DNA of 52,476 nt, taken from positions 1 through 52,476 of the forward strand of contig NZ_RQJW01000027.1 in NCBI RefSeq assembly GCF_004028635.1, in the 5' to 3' direction. Position numbers and translations under genes: made by a program. Shown piece after piece: positions 49,205-52,476 of this stretch. Under the pieces are notes generated by a model. That model was not told where the DNA came from and did not search any database. It worked only from the letters and a program-made list of their open reading frames with translations. The number at the start of each line of letters is the position of its first letter. Position 1 is the first letter of the stretch. Source of the DNA: Streptomyces cyaneus. Its GTDB lineage: Bacteria > Actinomycetota > Actinomycetes > Streptomycetales > Streptomycetaceae.

Positions 49205-50104
49205 TCATGACCACGTGAGGGTCGCCGCACTCCAAGTGAGGGTGACGGCGTCGCCGTTGAGAAGTGTGTCTGCGAAGGCAGTGACCTGCCGGACGACGTC
49301 CGTGAAGCGTTCGGGGTAGCTCGTTGCGGCGGTGCCTTGTCGGCGGCGCCAGGCGGCGTACGAGGTCTGGCGCCGCTCACCGAGGTCGGTGATGGTGGTA
49401 CTGAGGGGTTTCAGGGCGATGCCGCGGTGTGTGGCGGTGGCGGTCAGCGCTGTGGTGAGTTCCTGGCCGTCCAGGTCGTTGAGGGTGAGCAGGCGGTAGA
49501 GGTCGCCGTAATCGCGGTCGCGGGTGTTGAGGTCGCCGAGTGACATGGCGGTGGAGAGTTTTTCGGCGATGACGGTGGCGAGTGGGTAGCCGAGGATCTG
49601 GAAGCTGTCCGTCGTGAGTTGCTGCGGGTAGTCGATGATCCTGGGGCCGGGGGTGACGGGGTCGCCGAAGCTGATATCGAGTTGGAGCTTGAGTCGTGCT
49701 CGGGCGATGGAGGCGGCCATGGACAGGCGCAGACCGTGGTACTCGTCCTCCTCACGAATGGGGACGGTCTTGAGCGTCGCGGGATCGAATGCGACGCCGT
49801 CGTCGATCTCTGTGGCGGCGATGGCCGCGACCCTGCGGATGATCTCGGTTTCGGTGCCTGGGAACGAGCGGCCGAGGATGTCGATGTCGCGAGTCATTCG
49901 ACGTGCGCCGAACTGGGCGAGCAGCAGGCCACCCTTGAGGACGAAGTGTTCCCGGCCAAGGGGCGATGTGGCCAGGCGGTAGAGGAACCGTTCGAGGACG
50001 TACTCGACCATGACCTCGTCCGTGGACCGGCTGTTGCGGCGGGCCAGGTTGCGCAGGTCGTTGTAGACACGGCCGGCGGTGGTGTCGCGGGTGGGGTTGG
50101 CCAT
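49205..50104 (-). CDS. AbiEii/AbiGii-family nucleotidyltransferase toxin
   Basis: 299 aa, cytoplasmic. FVLKGGLLLAQFG and RRMTRDIDILG give the family's motif I region (KGG) and the metal-binding D-x-D of the nucleotidyltransferase fold (about 75-82); GYPLATVIAEKLSTAMS and NTRDRDYGDLYRL are later conserved motifs (the Lys in AEK and Asp in DYGD). AbiEii enzymes modify tRNA or use GTP to stop growth during phage infection. ATG 50104 shares one base with the upstream stop (TGATG), so translation is coupled with the antitoxin. The C-terminus ends with a duplicated TLTWSAATLTWS. It forms a type IV toxin-antitoxin operon with the next gene. Confidence 0.9.
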   Translation of the reverse strand: MANPTRDTTAGRVYNDLRNLARRNSRSTDEVMVEYVLERFLYRLATSPLGREHFVLKGGLLLAQFGARRMTRDIDILGRSFPGTETEIIRRVAAIAATEIDDGVAFDPATLKTVPIREEDEYHGLRLSMAASIARARLKLQLDISFGDPVTPGPRIIDYPQQLTTDSFQILGYPLATVIAEKLSTAMSLGDLNTRDRDYGDLYRLLTLNDLDGQELTTALTATATHRGIALKPLSTTITDLGERRQTSYAAWRRRQGTAATSYPERFTDVVRQVTAFADTLLNGDAVTLTWSAATLTWS

Positions 50105-50718
50105 CAGGCGAGCACCGCCTCTACGGCGGGGCGGATGACGGAGAGAGCGTCCAACTCGCGTGCGACGTGCTGGAGTTCGCCGACCCCGCCGCGTCCGCTT
50201 CGGCGCAGGTAGCGGCCGAGCGCGGAGAGGGCGAGGTTCTCGCCGATGCGGCTGCGGTGGCGCATTGCGTCGACGACGCTGCGGGCTGCGTTGTACACGG
50301 GGATGCTCTCTCCCGGGGCTGCTTCGAACCGTTCGACGCCGAGGCCGAAGGTCTTTGCGGCGTACTGCGCCACCACGGTCGGCGGGTAGGAAATCGTCGG
50401 GCGGCGTGTACCGCGCGGCACGGCGATGTGTACTGCCGCGGGGATGTCGTCGATCAGCTCATGCAGGGCCAGGGCGGATTCACCGCATACGACGGCGCGA
50501 GGGGCCCGTGCGCACACGGCCAGCAGATCCGCGTGCGCGGTCTCCGGGGCGTCTGCCCGCCGGTACACCCCACGGGAGAGTTCGTCTATCTCCGCTTCCG
50601 TGACCAAGTGCGCCAGATCGCGAGGGGAGAGCAGGGCCTGACGTGCTTGCGCCGTCGTGAATGTGGGGGAGAGGCCGGCCAGCCGCTGTTCCAGGCGCGA
50701 GTTTTCCGCAGCGTCCAT
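50104..50718 (-). CDS. AbiEi-family antitoxin/transcriptional regulator
   Basis: 204 aa. The N-terminal winged-helix region (about 5-60; FTTAQARQALLSPRDLAHLVTE and LSRGVYRRA) matches AbiEi antitoxins that bind their own promoter. The middle AVVCGESALALHELID and later VYNAARSVVDAMRHRSRIGEN are typical of the C-terminal antitoxin domain. I start at ATG 50718, next to a perfect inverted repeat; the longer frame to 50832 crosses the promoter. It is first in the operon and overlaps the toxin start by one base. AbiEi would repress the operon and counteract the toxin without direct binding, as in the type IV model. Confidence 0.88.
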   Translation of the reverse strand: MDAAENSRLEQRLAGLSPTFTTAQARQALLSPRDLAHLVTEAEIDELSRGVYRRADAPETAHADLLAVCARAPRAVVCGESALALHELIDDIPAAVHIAVPRGTRRPTISYPPTVVAQYAAKTFGLGVERFEAAPGESIPVYNAARSVVDAMRHRSRIGENLALSALGRYLRRSGRGGVGELQHVARELDALSVIRPAVEAVLA

Positions 50719-50732
50719 GTATCGAATGATAC
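50719..50732 (-). promoter_or_regulatory. Inverted-repeat operator overlapping the AbiE -10 box
   Basis: GTATC-GAAT-GATAC, a perfect 5-4-5 dyad directly against the antitoxin ATG. On the minus strand it contains TATCAT at the right distance (7 nt) to be the -10 of a leaderless transcript. AbiEi proteins are known to bind inverted repeats upstream of their operon. Confidence 0.6.
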
Positions 50733-50838
50733 CCCTCGGGTGGGCCCAGGGGTTCGATTTAATACGTCCAGTGGTGGGTGAGCGGTGTATCCGGCGTTGA
50801 TCACGTACCGCGAACCCGCAGGTCAAGAGCACCTTCCG

Positions 50839-50902
50839 TGGGGACTTCCCAGGGATTTTTCAGGGACTTTCACGTCTGTCCCAGGGAGCTTCCAGGGACT
50901 TT
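50839..50902. repeat. Right cluster of putative integrase arm sites
   Basis: Five related words in one orientation: TGGGGACTTCC (50839-50849), AGGGATTTTT (50851-50860), AGGGACTTT (50862-50870), AGGGAGCTTCC (50883-50893) and AGGGACTTT (50894-50902). The left cluster at 37109-37128 has the same consensus. Confidence 0.6.
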
Positions 50903-50921
50903 CCGCCGCGTAAGCAAGGAA

Positions 50922-50964
50922 GGCCCTGACAGCGCTGAAAGAAGCGAACGCGCAGGTCAGGGCC
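50922..50964. terminator. Hairpin just outside the sdaA stop / inside the island right end
   Basis: GGCCCTGAC (50922-50930) pairs exactly with 50956-50964, loop 25 nt. It now lies 8 nt beyond the leftward sdaA stop and could end sdaA; in origin it may belong to the island. Confidence 0.6.
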
Positions 50965-50971
50965 CATCCCT

Positions 50972-51029
50972 TCAGCACTCGATGATGTTGACCGCCAGCC
51001 CGCCCCGCGCCGTCTCCTTGTACTTCACC
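50972..51029. repeat. Right att-like repeat: 3' end of intact sdaA
   Basis: The 58 bp identical to 36978-37035, comprising the last 18 codons and stop of sdaA on the minus strand. Confidence 0.92.
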
Positions 51030-52369
51030 GACATGTCGGCGCCCGTCTCCTTCATCGTCTTGATGACCTTGTCCAGGGACACCTTGTGCGAGCCGTCCCC
51101 GCGCAGCGCCATCCGCGCCGCCGTGACCGCCTTCACCGCGGCCATGCCGTTGCGCTCGATGCAGGGGATCTGGACGAGGCCGCCGACCGGGTCGCAGGTG
51201 AGGCCGAGGTTGTGTTCCATGCCGATCTCGGCGGCGTTCTCGACCTGCTCCGGGGAGCCGCCGAGCACCTCCGCCAGCGCGCCCGCCGCCATCGAGCAGG
51301 CCGAGCCCACCTCGCCCTGGCAGCCGACCTCGGCGCCGGAGATGGACGCGTTCTCCTTGAAGAGCATGCCGATGGCGCCGGCGGCCAGCAGGAAGCGGAC
51401 CACTCCGTCTTCCTTTTCTCCTTCGGAGGCCGCGCCCGCCGCGAAGTTGACGTAGTAGTGGAGCACCGCGGGGATGATGCCCGCGGCCCCGTTCGTCGGT
51501 GCGGTCACCACCCGGCCGCCGGCCGCGTTCTCCTCGTTCACGGCCATCGCGTAGAGCGTGATCCACTCCATGGCGAGCGCCTTCGGGTCGCCTTCGGAGC
51601 GCAGCTTGCGGGCTGTGTTCGCCGCCCGGCGACGGACCTTCAGGCCGCCCGGCAGGATGCCCTCCCGTGACATCCCCCGCGACACGCACTCCCGCATCAC
51701 CCGCCATATCTCCAGCAGGCCCTCGCGGATCTCCTCCTCCGTGCGCCAGGCCCGCTCGTTCTCCAGCATCAACGCGGAGATCGACAGGCCCGTCTCCTGC
51801 GTCAGGCGCAGCAACTCGTCGCCCGTGCGGAAGGGGTACTTCAGGACCGTGTCGTCCAGCTTGATCGGGTTCGCGCCGACCACGTCCTGATCAAGCACAG
51901 CCTCGTCGACGACGAAGCCGCCGCCCACCGAGTAGTAGGTCTTCGACAGCAGCTCCGCCCCGGACGCGTCGAACGCCCACAGCGTCATGCCGTTCGCGTG
52001 GTAGGGCAGTGCCTTACGGCGGTGCAGCACGAGGTCCTTGTCGAAGTCGAAGGTGATCTCGTGGTCGCCGAGCAGCGCCAGACGGCCCTCCGACTTGATC
52101 GCCTCGACCCGCTCGTCCGCCGTCTCCACCTCCACCGTGCGCGGCGAGGCGCCCTCCAGGCCCAGCAGCACCGCCTTGGGGGTGCCGTGGCCGTGGCCGG
52201 TCGCCCCGAGAGAGCCGTACAGCTCGGCGCGGACCGACGCGACGGAGTCCAGCAGATCCTCGTTGCGCAGACGGCGGGCGAACATGCGTGCCGCGCGCAT
52301 CGGGCCGACCGTGTGGGAGCTGGACGGGCCGATGCCGATCGAGAACAGGTCGAAGACCGAGATGGCCAC
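50972..52369 (-). CDS. sdaA: L-serine ammonia-lyase (iron-sulfur serine dehydratase)
   Basis: A 465-aa single-chain enzyme that converts L-serine to pyruvate and ammonia using a [4Fe-4S] cluster. The N-terminal beta domain begins VAISVFDLFSIGIGPSSSHT. The alpha domain has TAPTNGAAGIIPAVL and cysteines in GCQGEVGSACSM and LTCDPVGGLVQIPCIERN that supply the cluster ligands. It ends GGLAVNIIEC, the usual flexible C-terminal Cys tail of this family. Start GTG 52369 has GGAG 7 nt upstream. Its last 58 bp are the insertion target of the 14-kb island, but the coding sequence is complete, so the element replaced the 3' end with an identical copy. Confidence 0.95.
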   Translation of the reverse strand: MAISVFDLFSIGIGPSSSHTVGPMRAARMFARRLRNEDLLDSVASVRAELYGSLGATGHGHGTPKAVLLGLEGASPRTVEVETADERVEAIKSEGRLALLGDHEITFDFDKDLVLHRRKALPYHANGMTLWAFDASGAELLSKTYYSVGGGFVVDEAVLDQDVVGANPIKLDDTVLKYPFRTGDELLRLTQETGLSISALMLENERAWRTEEEIREGLLEIWRVMRECVSRGMSREGILPGGLKVRRRAANTARKLRSEGDPKALAMEWITLYAMAVNEENAAGGRVVTAPTNGAAGIIPAVLHYYVNFAAGAASEGEKEDGVVRFLLAAGAIGMLFKENASISGAEVGCQGEVGSACSMAAGALAEVLGGSPEQVENAAEIGMEHNLGLTCDPVGGLVQIPCIERNGMAAVKAVTAARMALRGDGSHKVSLDKVIKTMKETGADMSVKYKETARGGLAVNIIEC

Positions 52370-52476
52370 GGGGGGACTCCTCAATACGGGGGGTGGTGCA
52401 AGGGGGGTGGGGTGTGCCCCACACCCAACAGTGTTGGGGGCCCCCCCCCAAAAATAAAAAAAATTTGAAAAACGCC
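52370..52476. other. sdaA upstream region with suspect contig end
   Basis: Contains a perfect 7-1-7 dyad CCCAACA-G-TGTTGGG at 52424-52438. From about 52439 the sequence becomes runs of G, C and A (CCCCCCCCC, AAAAATAAAAAAAATTT), very unlike the rest, and is probably low-quality or artefactual. Confidence 0.5.

Larger units (their letters stand above)
36978..51029. mobile_element. 14-kb integrated island flanked by duplicated sdaA 3' end (att-like direct repeats)
   Basis: Perfect 58-bp direct repeats at 36978-37035 and 50972-51029 bound the region. The right copy is the true 3' end of sdaA; the left copy is a bare fragment. Inside each repeat, at about 74 and 70 bp, lie clusters of AGGGACTTT-like short repeats that look like integrase arm sites. 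This is the architecture left when a tyrosine recombinase inserts an element into the 3' end of a gene and restores that gene. Cargo: LamG protein, RHS toxin, SUKH-like immunity, orphan toxin tail with SUFU immunity, zinc-ribbon gene, AbiE toxin-antitoxin. No integrase, excisionase or transfer gene is found, so it is probably non-autonomous or decayed. Confidence 0.8.

Overview
This is high-GC actinobacterial chromosomal DNA, almost certainly Streptomyces. Codon third positions are strongly GC-biased, GTG and TTG starts are common, many products are secreted, and the gene set is typical: GlgE, GlgP, GlgX, M4 and S8 proteases, paired ABC exporters, lipoprotein L,D-transpeptidases and a large RHS protein. 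From memory, the gene order resembles the S. coelicolor SCO5443-SCO5469 interval, but this was not checked by alignment.

Left part (1-10.6 kb): the 5' portion of glgE, a secreted subtilisin-like protease, glgP, a DUF1990 protein and two paralogous secreted M4 metalloproteases. Most units end in strong hairpin terminators. The two M4 genes share a bipartite upstream motif.

Middle (10.6-21.1 kb): a leftward operon-like run encodes four half-size ABC exporter proteins followed by glutamine-dependent NAD synthetase. The four ABC proteins form two heterodimer pairs, each with complementary defects that leave one consensus ATP site. A divergent DrrA-type ABC ATPase gene is cut short by an IS5-like transposase remnant.

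Next (21.1-37 kb): a VOC protein, a Tat-exported sulfatase, glgX, two lipoprotein L,D-transpeptidases, an enoyl-CoA hydratase, an RsbW-like ATPase, a composite repeat array, a YVTN propeller lipoprotein, a scabin/ScARP-like DNA ADP-ribosyltransferase, a GNAT/MerR divergent pair, an EF-hand protein, a MOSC protein, a GH25 muramidase and a serine hydrolase.

Right part (37-51 kb): the most notable feature. The last 58 bp of sdaA (L-serine ammonia-lyase), stop codon included, occur twice as a perfect direct repeat: at the end of the intact gene (50972-51029) and 14 kb away (36978-37035). Clusters of AGGGACTTT-like repeats lie about 70-75 bp inside each copy. This is the expected layout of an element integrated by a tyrosine recombinase at the sdaA 3' end, with core and arm sites. 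The element carries a LamG protein, a 2129-aa RHS toxin with a C-terminal deaminase-like domain, an overlapping SUKH-like immunity gene, a second orphan toxin-tail/SUFU immunity cassette, an RHS scar and an AbiEi/AbiEii toxin-antitoxin pair. No integrase is visible. I read it as a non-autonomous or decayed island dedicated to conflict systems.

The last ~40 bases are AT-rich homopolymer-like sequence unlike the rest and are probably a contig-end artefact.
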